The notes under the pieces: model-generated
The model's database searches: none
Told to the model about the DNA's origin: nothing
The model's input: the letters and a program-made list of their open reading frames with translations, nothing else
In this document: positions 26,753-36,473 of the stretch, piece by piece
Layout: every line of letters begins with the position of its first letter
How positions within the stretch are numbered: position 1 is the first letter of the stretch
Translations under genes and position numbers: made by a program
Source of the DNA: DASQMT01 sp963835735
GTDB taxonomy: Bacteria; Actinomycetota; Thermoleophilia; Solirubrobacterales; Solirubrobacteraceae
Assembly (NCBI GenBank): GCA_963835735.1
Contig: CAWIGP010000009.1
Span: forward strand, 372,001 to 436,000
Reading direction: 5' to 3'
DNA length: 64,000 nt

Positions 26753-27393
26753 TCGAGTAGGCCGCGGCGCATCGCTTCCGCGACCGCGGCTGCGCGGTCG
26801 GATACGCCGAGTTTCTCGTACAGGCGTGCCTGGTGGGTCTTGACGGTCGGTAGTGCGATGATCAGTTGGTCGGCGATTTGGGGGCCGGATGCGCCGTCGG
26901 CCATCAGTGTGAGGACTTCGCGTTCGCGGGCGGTCAGGACGGGTCGGTCTTCGGCGGCGCCGCGGGCGCGGATCTGGTCGAATACGCCGGCTTGGAGTCC
27001 GGGTTCGATGACGGTGGCGCCGCGTGCGACGGCGGCGATCGCGTCGAGGATGACTTGGCGGTCGGCTTCCTTGCGGAAGTAGCCGGCGGCGCCGCCTTGG
27101 ACGGCGCGGTAGACGAGTTCGGGGTCGCCGGAGGCCGATAGGAACAGCACGCGTGTGGGGAGCGCGTCGCGGGTGACGGCGTTGAGGACTTGCAGTCCGT
27201 CTAGGCCGGGCAGTCGCATGTCGAGCACGGCGACCTGGGGGCCGAGTTCGCGGATCCGTTCGAGCGCTTCGCGGCCTTCGGCGGCGGAGGCGACCAGTTC
27301 GAGGTCGGGCCGCTCGCGTACGGCGCGCTCGATCCCCTCGCGAAAGAGCGGATGGTCGTCGGCGACCACGACCTGCACGCGTGCGGGAGGCAT
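26749..27393 (-). CDS. NarL/LuxR-type response regulator
   Basis: The 214-residue regulator has a receiver domain with VADDHPLFREG (acidic pocket), VAVLDMRLPGLDG (phospho-acceptor Asp), FLSASG and YFRKEAD (conserved Lys), and a LuxR helix-turn-helix with LTAREREVLTLMADGASG and TVKTHQARLYEKLGV. It precedes and overlaps its kinase gene. Codon use differs from its neighbours from about residue 35 onward, with many GAA, CAA and GCC codons instead of GAG, CAG and GCG. The start at 27393 fits the receiver boundary; an upstream ATG at 27456 is less likely. Confidence 0.9.
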   Translation of the reverse strand: MPPARVQVVVADDHPLFREGIERAVRERPDLELVASAAEGREALERIRELGPQVAVLDMRLPGLDGLQVLNAVTRDALPTRVLFLSASGDPELVYRAVQGGAAGYFRKEADRQVILDAIAAVARGATVIEPGLQAGVFDQIRARGAAEDRPVLTAREREVLTLMADGASGPQIADQLIIALPTVKTHQARLYEKLGVSDRAAAVAEAMRRGLLE

Positions 27394-27452
27394 CCTCAGA
27401 TCATCGCGCACGCACACCCGCTGGTGGACCGTCGCGACGGCGCTCATGCTGA

Positions 27453-27505
27453 GCACCGGCAGAGCGGGTGGCCGGGGGTCGCAGCCACCCCGCTCGTGCC
27501 GGTGC
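27453..27505 (-). terminator. Large imperfect hairpin downstream of the transporter gene
   Basis: A 20-base arm (27453-27472) pairs with a 22-base arm (27484-27505), with only two single-base bulges and an 11-base loop. It lies 110 bases after the transporter stop and before the response regulator on the same strand, so it may end the transporter transcript. No other gene is visible in 27394-27614. Confidence 0.55.
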
Positions 27506-27614
27506 GGAGGGACCGGCGGCGAGTGTCAGCGAACCGGTCCATCGCGGCGCAGCGTCGCGGTCCGGCGGGCCGTGCGCCATCCGGCGATCGGCTGATGTGC
27601 CGGACCACGGCGGG

Positions 27615-28287
27615 TCATCCGGCCGTGCGGTGACGGACCAGCGGCACCAGCGGCAGCAGCGTGCGCGCGTAGGTGCCGTTGACCGCGCCGGCGAACGCGC
27701 CGTACAGCGCGGCGGCGGTGGCGGCGAGCCCGAACCAGCCGCCGACCTTGACGATCTCGCTGTGCGCGCCGGCGTCGCCGATCCCGAGTAGCAGCAGCGA
27801 GATCGACAGTGCCGCCAGCATCACGCTGGTCACCGCGGTCGTGCGCGTCGAGGCGACCCAGAGCAGCGCCGAGAAGATCGTCCAGGCGATGAAGAACAGC
27901 CCGATCGCGTTGCCGCGCTCGGCCGCCGGGACGCTGCCGATGAAGAACTGCTCGATCAAAAAGAACGCCAGCCAGAACGCGCCATAAGCCGCGAACGTGG
28001 TCGCGCCGAAGCTGTTGCCGCGGCGCAGCTCCCACATCCCCGCCAGCACCAGCACGACGCCGCCCGGCGACCGCCATGCCGAGCACGATCGGGCTGCCCG
28101 AGCTCGCCAGCAGCCCGGCGTTGAACATGCTGAAGATCAACAGCGTCAAACCCAGCGCCGCCAGCCCCAACGGCGCCGGGTCACCGACCTGCGCCGCCGC
28201 ACGCGCGCCGTTGCGCGGCGCCACGACCCGCATCGGGTCATCCTGGATCGAGAGCCCGTACGGCTCTCGTTCGATATCGATGGCCAT
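27615..28287 (-). CDS. GPR1/FUN34/YaaH-family acetate-type transporter (frameshifted)
   Basis: The product has six membrane helices and YaaH (SatP) family features: DPAPLGLAALGLTLLIFS near the N-terminus, FNAGLLASSGSPIVLG, an AAYGAFWLAF segment and a WTIFSALLWVAST helix. Members take up acetate or succinate or excrete ammonium. The frame shifts near 28052, where one extra G (GCCGGC read as GCCGGGC) separates the first two helices from the rest. Read through it is about 223 residues. AAGGAG lies 7 nt before the ATG. Confidence 0.87.
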
Positions 28288-28397
28288 GGACTGCTCCTTC
28301 GGTGGTTATGGACACTCGGAGCGTCGTCCTCGCGCGCGCCGCCGGCAATCGGGCGGCCGGCGGATCAGCAGGCGGGCGCGGCCCTCGGCCGATCGGA

Positions 28398-28874
28398 CTA
28401 GGGCTTGGGCTCGATGCGCGGCAGCGTGAGCGACGTGATCCGCTGCTTCGCGCGCGGCTGCGGGCGCCGGATCTCGGTCTTCGGCCGCAGCATCTTGAGG
28501 ATCATGATCGCCTGATCGACGTCGGCCGCCTGCGCGGGACGGTGGGCGACCTCGAGGGCCGCGAGCCGGTCCGCCACGTCGCCCTGCGCGCCCGCAAGGA
28601 TCAGCTCGCCCTTGCGCGTGCGCAGCTCCTGCGCGGCCGCGACGAGCGCGTCGAGCGCGGGGTCGGCGACCTTGGTCGCCTCGGCGATGTCGACGATCAG
28701 CCAGCGCACGCCGGCGGCCAGCGCCGCGTCGATCCGCCGGGTCAGCTCGCCCATCGTCGTCGCGTCGAGCGTCCCGCGCACGCCGAGCTCGTGCACGACG
28801 TCGTCCAGCCGCACGTCGGTGACCGTGAGTGCACCCGGCGGGACGACTGCGCGCAGCGATTGCGACGTGAACAT
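28398..28874 (-). CDS. STAS-domain protein
   Basis: A 158-residue protein with a STAS fold at about residues 18-115 (LGVRGTLDATTMGELTRRI, then WLIVDIAEATKVADPALDAL), as in anti-anti-sigma factors. The usual phosphorylatable Ser of the SpoIIAA D-S-S/T-G motif is not obvious; ATKVADPAL stands in its place. A basic tail (PKTEIRRPQPRAKQR) extends beyond the normal domain. No SpoIIAB-like kinase or sigma gene is adjacent, so a classical partner-switch role is unproven. Confidence 0.78.
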   Translation of the reverse strand: MFTSQSLRAVVPPGALTVTDVRLDDVVHELGVRGTLDATTMGELTRRIDAALAAGVRWLIVDIAEATKVADPALDALVAAAQELRTRKGELILAGAQGDVADRLAALEVAHRPAQAADVDQAIMILKMLRPKTEIRRPQPRAKQRITSLTLPRIEPKP

Positions 28875-28918
28875 GGGCGGGCGGACGAAAGTATGGCTGC
28901 TCTAGGGTTCTCGCGCTA

Positions 28919-30009
28919 ATGGCCGTCCCGCTGTTCGACACCAGGACACCGCTCGCGCCGCTGTGGCCCGAGCTCAACAGGAAGGCCGCGGAGGTGCTCG
29001 AGGCCGGGAGCTACATCCTCGGGCCGGAGGTCGAGGCGTTCGAGCGCGAGCTGGCGGAGCTGATCGGCGCACCGCGCGTGCTCGGCGTCGCAAACGGGAC
29101 CGACGCGCTCGTGCTGGCGCTGCGCGCGCTCGGCGTCGGGCCGGGCGACGACGTCGTCGTCCCCTCGTTCACGTTCTACGCATCGGCCGAGGCGATCGCG
29201 CTGATCGGGGCGAACCCGGTGTTCTGCGACATCGACCCGCAGCACTATCTGCGCCACCGCCGACACGGTGCGCGCGGCGCTCACGGCGAACACGAAGGTC
29301 GTGATGGTCGTGCACCTGTTCGGCAACGTCGCGCCGGTCGACGAGATCGCGGCGCTCGGCCTGCCGGTGCTGGAGGACTCGGCCCAGGCGCTCGGGTCGC
29401 GCGTCGCCGACGGGCGTCACGCCGGCGCGCTCGGCGCCGTCGCGACGTTCTCGTTCTTCCCCTCCAAGAACCTCGGCGCATTCGGTGACGGCGGCGCGGT
29501 CGCGACGCCCGACGCGGCGCTGGCCGAGAAGATCGCGATGCTGCGCTTCCACGGCTCGCGCGACAAGGTGTCGTTCGAGCTCGTCGGACACAACTCGCCG
29601 GCTGGACGAGCTGCAGGCTGCGCTGCTGCGGCTGGAGCTGCCTCATCTGCAGGCGTGGTGCGACGGGCGCCGCGCCGCCGCCGCCCACTACGCCGACGCC
29701 GGCCTCGGCGAGCTGGCCGGGCTGCCGATGCCGGTCGACGGCTGCGACCCCGCCTGGCACCTTTACGTGATCCGCCACGCGCGCGCCGACGAGCTGGCGG
29801 CGGCGCTGAAGCAGGCCGGCATCGGCAACAAGCGCTACTACGCGACCCCGCTACACCGCCAGGCGGCGATGCGCCCGTGGTCCGACGTCGAGCTGCCCGG
29901 CACCGACGAGGCGGCGCGTACGCACCTGGCGATCCCGATGAGCCCCGTGCTCACCCGCGATCAGGCCGACGAGGTCGTCGCCGCCGTGCGCGATGCGGAT
30001 CTGGATTGA
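28919..30009 (+). CDS. DegT/DnrJ/EryC1-type sugar aminotransferase (two frameshifts)
   Basis: A PLP-dependent aminotransferase acting on nucleotide-linked keto-sugars. Visible features are VANGTDALVLALRALGVGPGD, VPSFTFYASAEAI, EDSAQALG (PLP Asp region), FFPSKNLGAFGDGGAV (PLP Lys) and the C-terminal LDELQAALLRLEL block. Two +1 shifts interrupt it, near 29250 after the DIDPQ segment and near 29600 just before LDELQAALL (CGCG read as CGCCG). The corrected length is about 362 residues, full for the family. It heads the polysaccharide genes and overlaps the next gene by 17 bp. Confidence 0.88.
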
Positions 30010-30998
30010 CCTGACGAACTCGCCGCACGTGCTCGTCATGCGCCCGGTGATCCGGGTGCTGGAGTCGCGCGGGGCGCAGGTGGAGGTCACCGCGCGCGAT
30101 TTCGCGCAGACGCTCGGGCTGCTCGAGCGCTTCCGCATCTCGCACACCGCGATCGGGCGCCACCGCGGCGGGCGGCTGACCGCCAAAGGGCTCGGGCTGG
30201 CGTCGCGCTCGCTCGCACTGGTGCGCTGGGCGCGCGGCCGGCGCTTCGACGCGGCGCTCGGGCACGGCTCCAACGACGTGACCGTCGCGGCCAGGCTGCT
30301 GGGCATCCCGAGCGCGACGACGTTCGACTACGAATGGGCGAAGGTCCAGCACACGGTCAACTGCCGGCTCGCGCGCCGCGATCGTGGTGCCGGAGGCGAT
30401 CCCGCCGGAGCGGCTCGCCCCGTACGGCGCCACGCCGCTGAAGCTGCGCCGCTACCCGGGGCTGAAGGAGGAGTACTACCTGTCCGACTTCACGCCCGAC
30501 GCCGCCGTGCTCGGCGAGCTCGGCCTGGAGCTGAGCGAACCGCTGGCGGTGGTGCGTACGCCGCCCGCGGTCTCGCTCTACCACCGCTTCGAGCATCCGC
30601 TGTTCGCGCGGCTGCTCGAGCGGCTGCGCGGCCAGGCGCAGGTCGTCGTCCTGCCGCGCACGCCCGAACAGCGGGCGGAGCTGGCCGCCGCCGGCGGCTA
30701 CGTCGTGCCCGAGCGGGCGGTCGACGCGCAGTCGCTGATCTCCTTCGCCGACGTCGTGGTGTCGGCGGGCGGGACGATGAACCGCGAGGCTGTCGCGCTC
30801 GGCACGCCGGTGTGGACGACGTTCGAGGGCCGGCTCGGCGCCGTCGACGAGCGGCTGATCGCCGACGGGCGCCTGCGGCGGCTGGAGCGCGCCGAGGACG
30901 TCAACGTGGTCAAGCGTGCGAGCAGCGCCCGCGACGACCGCGTGCGGCGCGATCCCGAGGTCTTCACCGACCTGCTTACCGCCGGGCTGCGCGGGTAG
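29993..30998 (+). CDS. DUF354-family glycosyltransferase-like protein (frameshifted)
   Basis: The product begins IWIDLTNSPHVLVMRPVI, the hallmark of DUF354, a GT-B-like family found in polysaccharide clusters. The second half contains VVVSAGGTMNREAVALGTPVWTTF, the sugar-nucleotide-binding region typical of such folds. The frame changes near 30375, where CGCGCGCG appears as CGCGCCGCG (+1). Read through it is about 334 residues. It overlaps the aminotransferase gene, so the two are probably cotranslated. The sugar is unknown. Confidence 0.82.
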
Positions 30999-31008
30999 AC
31001 TGCCGCGG

Positions 31009-32976
31009 ATGCGCCGGCGGATCCGCCTGGCGGCCGCCCTCCCGTTCCACCGTCACAGCCTCCCCCAGGTGGCGGTTGACGCCGGACTGGTCGCGCTCGC
31101 CTACTACCTCGCGTTCGAGCTCCGCTTCGACGGCGACGTGCCGTCGCTCTACTCCGACCTGTTCGAGCGCACGATCGGGTTCGTGATCGTCGGCAGCGTG
31201 TTCGTGTTCGCGCTGTTCGGGCTCTACCGGCACTGGATGCGCTACGCGACCCAGCGCGACTACCTCCAGATCGCGCAGGCGTGCGTGGTCGCGACGCTCG
31301 CGCTGCTCGCCTACGTCGCGGTCGTGCAGCCGCGGCTGGAGTTCGACGCCGCCAACGGGCGCTTCAACTCGGTCGGTGTGCCCGCGAGCGTGCTCGTCGT
31401 GTACGGGCTGCTGATGCTCGTGTTCATCGGCGGCACGCGCTTCGCCGTGCACATGCTCTACGAGCGGCCCGTGCGCGGCTTCCGCGCCCGCCGCGACGCC
31501 CGCTCGGTCCTGATCGTCGGCGCCGGCGACGGCGGCCGCCTGCTGCTGCGCGAGATCATGCGCAACCCGGAGCTGGGCTTCCGGCCGGTCGGGTTCGTCG
31601 ACGACGACCCGCGCAAGCAGCGCGCGCGGATCGACCGCGGGCTGTCGGTGCTCGGCACGACTGAGGAGCTGCCGCGCGTGCTCGAGGACGTCGAGCCCGA
31701 CGAGGTGCTGATCGCGATCCCTTCCGCGCCGGGCACGATGCGCGCGCGCGTCGTCGCCGCGTGCCGCGAGCGCGGCGTGCCGGTGCGCACGATGCCGACC
31801 GTGTTCGAGCTGCTGCAGGACGGCGGCCGGGTCCTGCGCCAGGTCCGCGCGGTCGAGGTCGAGGACATGCTCGGGCGCGAGCCGGTGCGGATGGACATCG
31901 ACCGCGTCGGCGGCTACCTGACCGGGCGCGTCGTGCTCGTGACCGGCGCCGGCGGCTCGATCGGCTCCGAGCTGTGCCGCCAGATCGCGCGCGTCGGGCC
32001 GAGCAAGCTGGTCCTGCTCGACCACGCCGAGGACAACCTGTTCAAGATCCGGCGCGAGCTGGTCGAGGACCGCCACGTGCTCAACACGACCGCGGTGCTC
32101 GCCGACTGCAAGGAGGGCGAGCGGATGCGCGAGGTGTTCGCCGAGCACCGCCCCGCGATCGTCTTCCACGCCGCCGCCTACAAGCACGTGCACCTGATGG
32201 AGGAGAACCCGGTCGAGGCCGTGCGCAACAACGCGCTCGCGACGCGCCTGATGTGCCAGGTCGCGGGCGAGGCGGGCGCGATGGCGTTCGTGCTCGTGTC
32301 GACCGACAAGGCGGTCGCACCCAAGACCGTGATGGGCGCGTCGAAGGCGCTCGCGGAGTGGGCGATCGAGGCCGCCGACCAGCGCTTCCCGGACACGGCG
32401 TTCTGCGCCGTGCGGTTCGGCAACGTGCTCGGCTCGTCCGGCTCGGTGGTGCCGATCTTCCGCCGCCAGATCGCCGCCGGCGGGCCGGTCACGGTCACGC
32501 ACCGCGACATGACGCGCTACTTCATGACGATCCCGGAGGCGGTCCAGCTCGTCATCCGCGCCGGCTCGCTCGTCCAAGGCGGTGAGGTGTTCGTGCTCGA
32601 GATGGGCGACCCGGTGAAGATCATCGACCTCGCGCGCGACATGATTCGGCTCTCCGGCCTCGAGCCCGACCGCGACATCGCGATCGAGGTGATCGGCCCG
32701 CGGCCGGGCGAGAAGCTCCACGAGGAGCTGTTCAACCCGTACGAGCGCCCGCAGCCGACACCGGCCCAGAAGATCCTGCGCGCCGAGCATCCGCGTCTGG
32801 ATCCTGCCTGGGAGCGGGAGACGTTCGACCAGGTGAACTGGCTGGTCCTCGACGGCGACGCGGCCGCGCTGGCCGTCAAGGTGGGCGCGCTCTCCGCCGT
32901 CCGCCAGGTCCCGCCGGCGCTCGATCCGAGCACCGCCGTGACGGTCGAATCTCCAGGCAGCCGGGACGACGCCTAG
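31009..32976 (+). CDS. CapD/WbpM-like membrane nucleotide-sugar 4,6-dehydratase
   Basis: The 655-residue protein has four N-terminal membrane helices (about residues 15-150), a CoA-binding-like Rossmann domain (about 160-270; VLIVGAGDGGRLLLREI) and an SDR dehydratase domain (about 305-600). The SDR domain has VTGAGGSIGSELCRQI for NAD, FHAAAYKHVHLMEENP and VSTDKAV. It matches the large CapD/PglF/WbpM group that converts UDP-GlcNAc to a 4-keto-6-deoxy sugar, a natural substrate for the DegT aminotransferase encoded two genes upstream. Confidence 0.92.
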   Translation: MRRRIRLAAALPFHRHSLPQVAVDAGLVALAYYLAFELRFDGDVPSLYSDLFERTIGFVIVGSVFVFALFGLYRHWMRYATQRDYLQIAQACVVATLALLAYVAVVQPRLEFDAANGRFNSVGVPASVLVVYGLLMLVFIGGTRFAVHMLYERPVRGFRARRDARSVLIVGAGDGGRLLLREIMRNPELGFRPVGFVDDDPRKQRARIDRGLSVLGTTEELPRVLEDVEPDEVLIAIPSAPGTMRARVVAACRERGVPVRTMPTVFELLQDGGRVLRQVRAVEVEDMLGREPVRMDIDRVGGYLTGRVVLVTGAGGSIGSELCRQIARVGPSKLVLLDHAEDNLFKIRRELVEDRHVLNTTAVLADCKEGERMREVFAEHRPAIVFHAAAYKHVHLMEENPVEAVRNNALATRLMCQVAGEAGAMAFVLVSTDKAVAPKTVMGASKALAEWAIEAADQRFPDTAFCAVRFGNVLGSSGSVVPIFRRQIAAGGPVTVTHRDMTRYFMTIPEAVQLVIRAGSLVQGGEVFVLEMGDPVKIIDLARDMIRLSGLEPDRDIAIEVIGPRPGEKLHEELFNPYERPQPTPAQKILRAEHPRLDPAWERETFDQVNWLVLDGDAAALAVKVGALSAVRQVPPALDPSTAVTVESPGSRDDA

Positions 32977-32994
32977 AATCAACGGCTTCGTTCC

Positions 32995-34417
32995 ATGGTC
33001 CTGTTCGCTCTTTCCTTTCAGGGCCAGGTCGAGAAGTACGGCGCGTACGTCGGCATCGCCGCCTTCTTCGGCCTGGCCGTGATGTCGTTGCTGTACTTCT
33101 CGCAGGCTCGCGAGCTCAAGCGCATCCGCGAATGGGCGGAGCGCGCACCCGAGCGCGCGGGCGAGCTCGAACGGCGCGTCGTCGCGCAGGCGACGGCGAG
33201 CGTCGCGCGCCGCGTCCCGTCGATGCCGGGCGCGCCCGCTGAAGGCCGGCATCGCGCCGCCGCGCCGGCTCGCCGAGATGCCCGCGCCCGCCGCCGTCCC
33301 GCAGGCGACCGAGCTCGTCGAGGCGGTGGAGGCCGATCCCGCCACCAACGGCAACGTGCCGAAGCCGCCGTTCGGGCCCGGCGGCACCGTGCCCGCCGGC
33401 GGGCTGCCCGTCAGTGCGGCGACTGCCGTCGACGGGGGCGCGCCCTCGGCGAACGGCGCCGTGGCGGCTCCCGATGAGGCGGGGGCGCCGGACGAGGCCG
33501 CGCAGGCCGGCGGCGACGCTGCGGTGGCGGATCAGGCCGCGGCGCCGGATGAGGCGGCGGTTGCGCCCGGCGGCGAGGCTGCGGTGGCTGATCAGGCCGC
33601 GGCGCCGGATGAGGCGGCGGTTCCGGATGAGGCGGCGCCGCCGGCCGAGGCGCCTGTTGCGGGTGCCGACCAGGCAGCGCCCGGCGCGACCGAGCCCGCG
33701 GGCTTCCCCGCGCTCGACGACGGCAGCGGCGCTGCGGCGCCTCCTGTCCCCGGCGAGATCCCGGCGGCCGCGGCGGTCCCGCGTGCCACGCCTGCCCAGC
33801 GCGTAGGCGTCAAACCACAGCCGATGCCGCTGCGCCAGACCCAGCCGACCGCGGCGCCGAGCGGCGGAGGGCGCCGGCCCGGCGTGCCCGTTGGTCGCCG
33901 GCCGGTCGCCAAGCCGCCGCGCGAGGGCCGCTCGGCCGGCACGATCGCCCTGTTCGTCGGGCTCGCCGTCCTGATCCTCGGCGGCGGCGCGTTCCTCGGC
34001 TCCCAGCTGCTCGGCGGGGACGACGAGTCGACGCCGCCCAACCGCGCGGCTCCGCCGCCGACGGAGTCCCCGGAGTCGTCCGGCGACGGCGGTGGTGGCG
34101 GCGCCGCCGCACAGGCGCCGCCGGTCGCGGAGACCAACGTCGGCGTGCTCAACGGCACGACGTTCCCGGGGCTGGCCGGGCAGCTCGCCGACCAGGTGGC
34201 CACGGAGGGCTACGAGCGCGGTATCACCGAGACGAACATCCGCGACCAGACGATCCAGGAGTCGACCATCTACTACGCCGACGGCTTCCGTCCCTCGGCT
34301 CGCGCGATCGGCAGGCTGTTCTCTATCGAGCAGCTCGAGCCGCTCGACTCCGAGACCGCGTCGCTCGCCCCCGGCGCTGACGTCGTGGTGCTGGCGGGTG
34401 CGGACCAGACGCCCTGA
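32995..34417 (+). CDS. LytR_C-domain membrane protein with Ala/Pro-rich repeats (frameshifted)
   Basis: The N-terminus has a membrane helix (about residues 15-38). A long Ala/Pro/Glu-rich linker follows, then a second helix (TIALFVGLAVLILGGGAF) and a C-terminal LytR_C domain (ETNVGVLNGTTFPGLAGQL to the end). LytR_C domains accompany LytR-CpsA-Psr proteins that attach polymers to peptidoglycan; no LCP catalytic domain is present here. One extra C near 33238 (GCCG read as GCCCG) shifts the frame. Read through it is about 473 residues. The linker carries an exact 60-bp tandem repeat. Confidence 0.75.
33518..33623 (+). repeat. In-frame 60-bp tandem repeat in the LytR_C gene linker
   Basis: One full unit (33518-33577) and a partial second unit (33578-33623) differ at one or two bases and encode AAVADQAAAPDEAAV twice. 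The period is a multiple of three, so copy-number change would alter linker length without breaking the frame. Confidence 0.85.
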
Positions 34418-34581
34418 TGGCTGATTCCGCGGCCCCCGCGACCGCCTGGCGGCGTGCCGCGGCGCAGGATCGGCACCCGCTGAAGGGGCCCGTGGCTCCG
34501 CCACTGTGCCCCTCGCGCGGGCACCGCCCTGCATCCACGGCCCACCACCATGCGGCCGCGCGGGCCGCGGAATCAACCATC
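34416..34581 (+). other. 166-nt inverted repeat filling an intergenic region (possible structured RNA or MITE-like element)
   Basis: The two 30-base ends (34416-34445 and 34552-34581) are complementary at 27 positions. The interior holds further nested stems: CCCGC with GCGGG, AGGGGC (34484) with GCCCCT (34508), and GTGGC with GCCAC around a TCC loop at the apex. The structure begins in the upstream stop codon and ends 12 bases before the next GTG, so it fills the whole gap of 34418-34593. It could be a rod-shaped RNA, a transcription terminator/attenuator or a small mobile inverted repeat. No known RNA family was recognised. Confidence 0.6.
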
Positions 34582-34593
34582 TAGCGGCGGCCG

Positions 34594-36473
34594 GTGAGCC
34601 TCTTCGCGCGCGTCGTGTTCGTGCTGCTGGTGGCGGCGACGTTCTCGGCGTTCTTCGCCGCGCAGCGCCTCAAGAGCACGCCGCCGGTCGCGACGATCCA
34701 GAAGCTCACGCTCCACTTCTCGCCGAACGGCGACGGCCGCCGCGACGACGCGCGGCTGCGCGTGCGCGTGCGCAAGGACGACGACGTCACGATCGCGGTC
34801 GTCGACGACGCGGGCACCGAGGTGCGGCGGCTGGCCGCGGCCGTCCCGGCGGAGGAAGAGCGCGCGCTGCGCGTGAGCTGGGACGGTCGCACGGCGACGG
34901 GTGCGACCGCCCCGGAGGGCGAGTACCGGCTGCGCGTGAGCCTGCGCCGCGGCGGGCGGGCGGTCACGCTGAACCCGGGCTTCGCCCTCGACGTCACCGC
35001 GCCTCGGCCGACCGTGCTCGTCGGCGGGCCCGACGGCACCAAGTGGATCACCGGCCCGCGTGCCAGTCGCGTGCCGTTCCGTGTGCGCGTCGTCTCGAAG
35101 CGCTCGCCCACCCGCATGTCCGTGCTGCGCACCGATCTGGCGGCGATCCGCGCGAGGTCGCCGCGTTCACGCTCCCGCCCGGAGTGCGCGAGGGCGAGTG
35201 GGACGGGCGCGCCGGCGGAGCGCCCGCTCCGCCCGGCACGTACCAGATCGTCGCCGCGGTGCGCGACCAGGCCGGCAACGTCGGCCGCTCGGCGCCCGAC
35301 GGGCCGGGTCCGGTGCGCGGGCAGCCCGGTGTGAGCGTGCGTGCGCTGCTCGCGCGGCCGCCGGCAGACCCGGTCCGCATCGGCGAGCGGGTCAAGTTCG
35401 CGATCGACTCGCGCGGACGCCCGTACCGCTGGCGCCTCTTCCGCGCCGGTGGCGCGGAGGAACCGCCGTCGGCGCGCCGCCGGCGCGCGCGGCGGAACGA
35501 GCCGCCCAGGAGCGGCCGCGAGCCGTCCGGCGGCGAGCTGACGGTGCGTGCCCCGCGCGGCGATTCCGGCGTGTACGTCCTGCGGGTGCGCAGCGGGAAG
35601 CACGTCACCGCGGTGCCCTTCGCCGTCCAGGGCGAGCGGCCGGCTCCGATCCTCGTCGTGCTGCCGGCCGCCACGTGGTTCGGCGCCGACACGCTCGACG
35701 ACGACCGCGACGGCGTCCCGAACACGCTCGAGAACGGCAGCTCCGCCGCCTACCCGCGGCTGCTCGCCGGCGGGCTGCCGGACGGTTTCGGCGACCAGGT
35801 CGGCGCGCTGCTCGGCTTCCTCGATGAGCAGAACGTCCGTTACGACGTGACGACCGACCTGACGCTCGCCGCCTCGCGCTCCGGCCTGACCGGCGAGCGT
35901 GAGGGCGTGCTGCTCGCTGGGCCGTTCCGGTGGGTCTCGACCGAGCTCGCGCGCCGCCTGCGCCGCTACGCGTCGGAGGGCGGACGGGTCGCGTCGTTCG
36001 GTGCCGACTCGCTGCGGCGCGGCGTCGACGTGGCGCGCGACCGCCTGCTGCGGCCGCTGCCGCCGACCGACACCGACCCGTTCGGCGACCGGCTGCGCCC
36101 GGTGCGGCGGCTCCCGGCATCCGAGCCGCTGCAGCCGATCGCCGACGAGGGCGACACCGGCCTGCTGACCGGGGTCGAGAACCTGCCGGGATTCGCGGAG
36201 CTGGAGGAGTCCGAGCCGTCCGAACGCGTTCGCGTCGCGCTCGCGGCCGTCGACCTGGCGGCGCTCGAGCAGGCGGAGACGACCGAGGAGCCGCTGCCGG
36301 AGACGTACCCGGCGGTTTCGCTCAGCGAGCTCGGAGAGGGCACCGTGATCCGCGTCGGGCTGCCGGAGTGGGGCTCCCGGCTGCGCGACGGCTCGATCCC
36401 GGTGCAGCAGCTCACGCGCAACATCGCCGACATCCTGCGCGGCGCCGAGCCGGAGATCCGGTCGTTCGGATGA
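34594..36473 (+). CDS. Envelope protein with FlgD-like Ig domains and DMFase-like C-terminal domain (frameshifted)
   Basis: The GTG start gives an N-terminal membrane anchor (VFVLLVAATFSAFFAA). Two FlgD-type Ig-like domains follow: LHFSPNGDGRRDD to about residue 125, and GTYQIVAAVRDQAGNV near residue 220. After about residue 340 an alpha/beta domain (ILVVLPAATWFG, DGVPNTLENG, GVLLAGPFRWVS) resembles the GATase-like C-terminal domain of N,N-dimethylformamidase large subunits. The frame breaks near 35155, here by loss of one base (or gain of two). Read through it is about 626 residues. Ends ATGA into the next gene. Confidence 0.7.

Noticed and set aside
29250..29610. Programmed frameshifting in the DegT aminotransferase gene
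   Set aside because: Two +1 sites without slippery sequences or stimulatory structure, and the same kind of shift in unrelated genes, make sequence error the simpler explanation.
30976..33387. 803-residue minus-strand reading frame
   Set aside because: A GC-skew shadow of the CapD-like gene: Arg/His/Leu/Ala-rich composition, no domains. The same applies to several other long antisense frames in the window.
34484..34513. Cobalamin-riboswitch-like GCCACTG inside the 166-nt inverted repeat
   Set aside because: GCCAC is simply the 3' side of a perfect hairpin with GTGGC; other B12-box motifs are absent and the downstream gene has no link to cobalamin.
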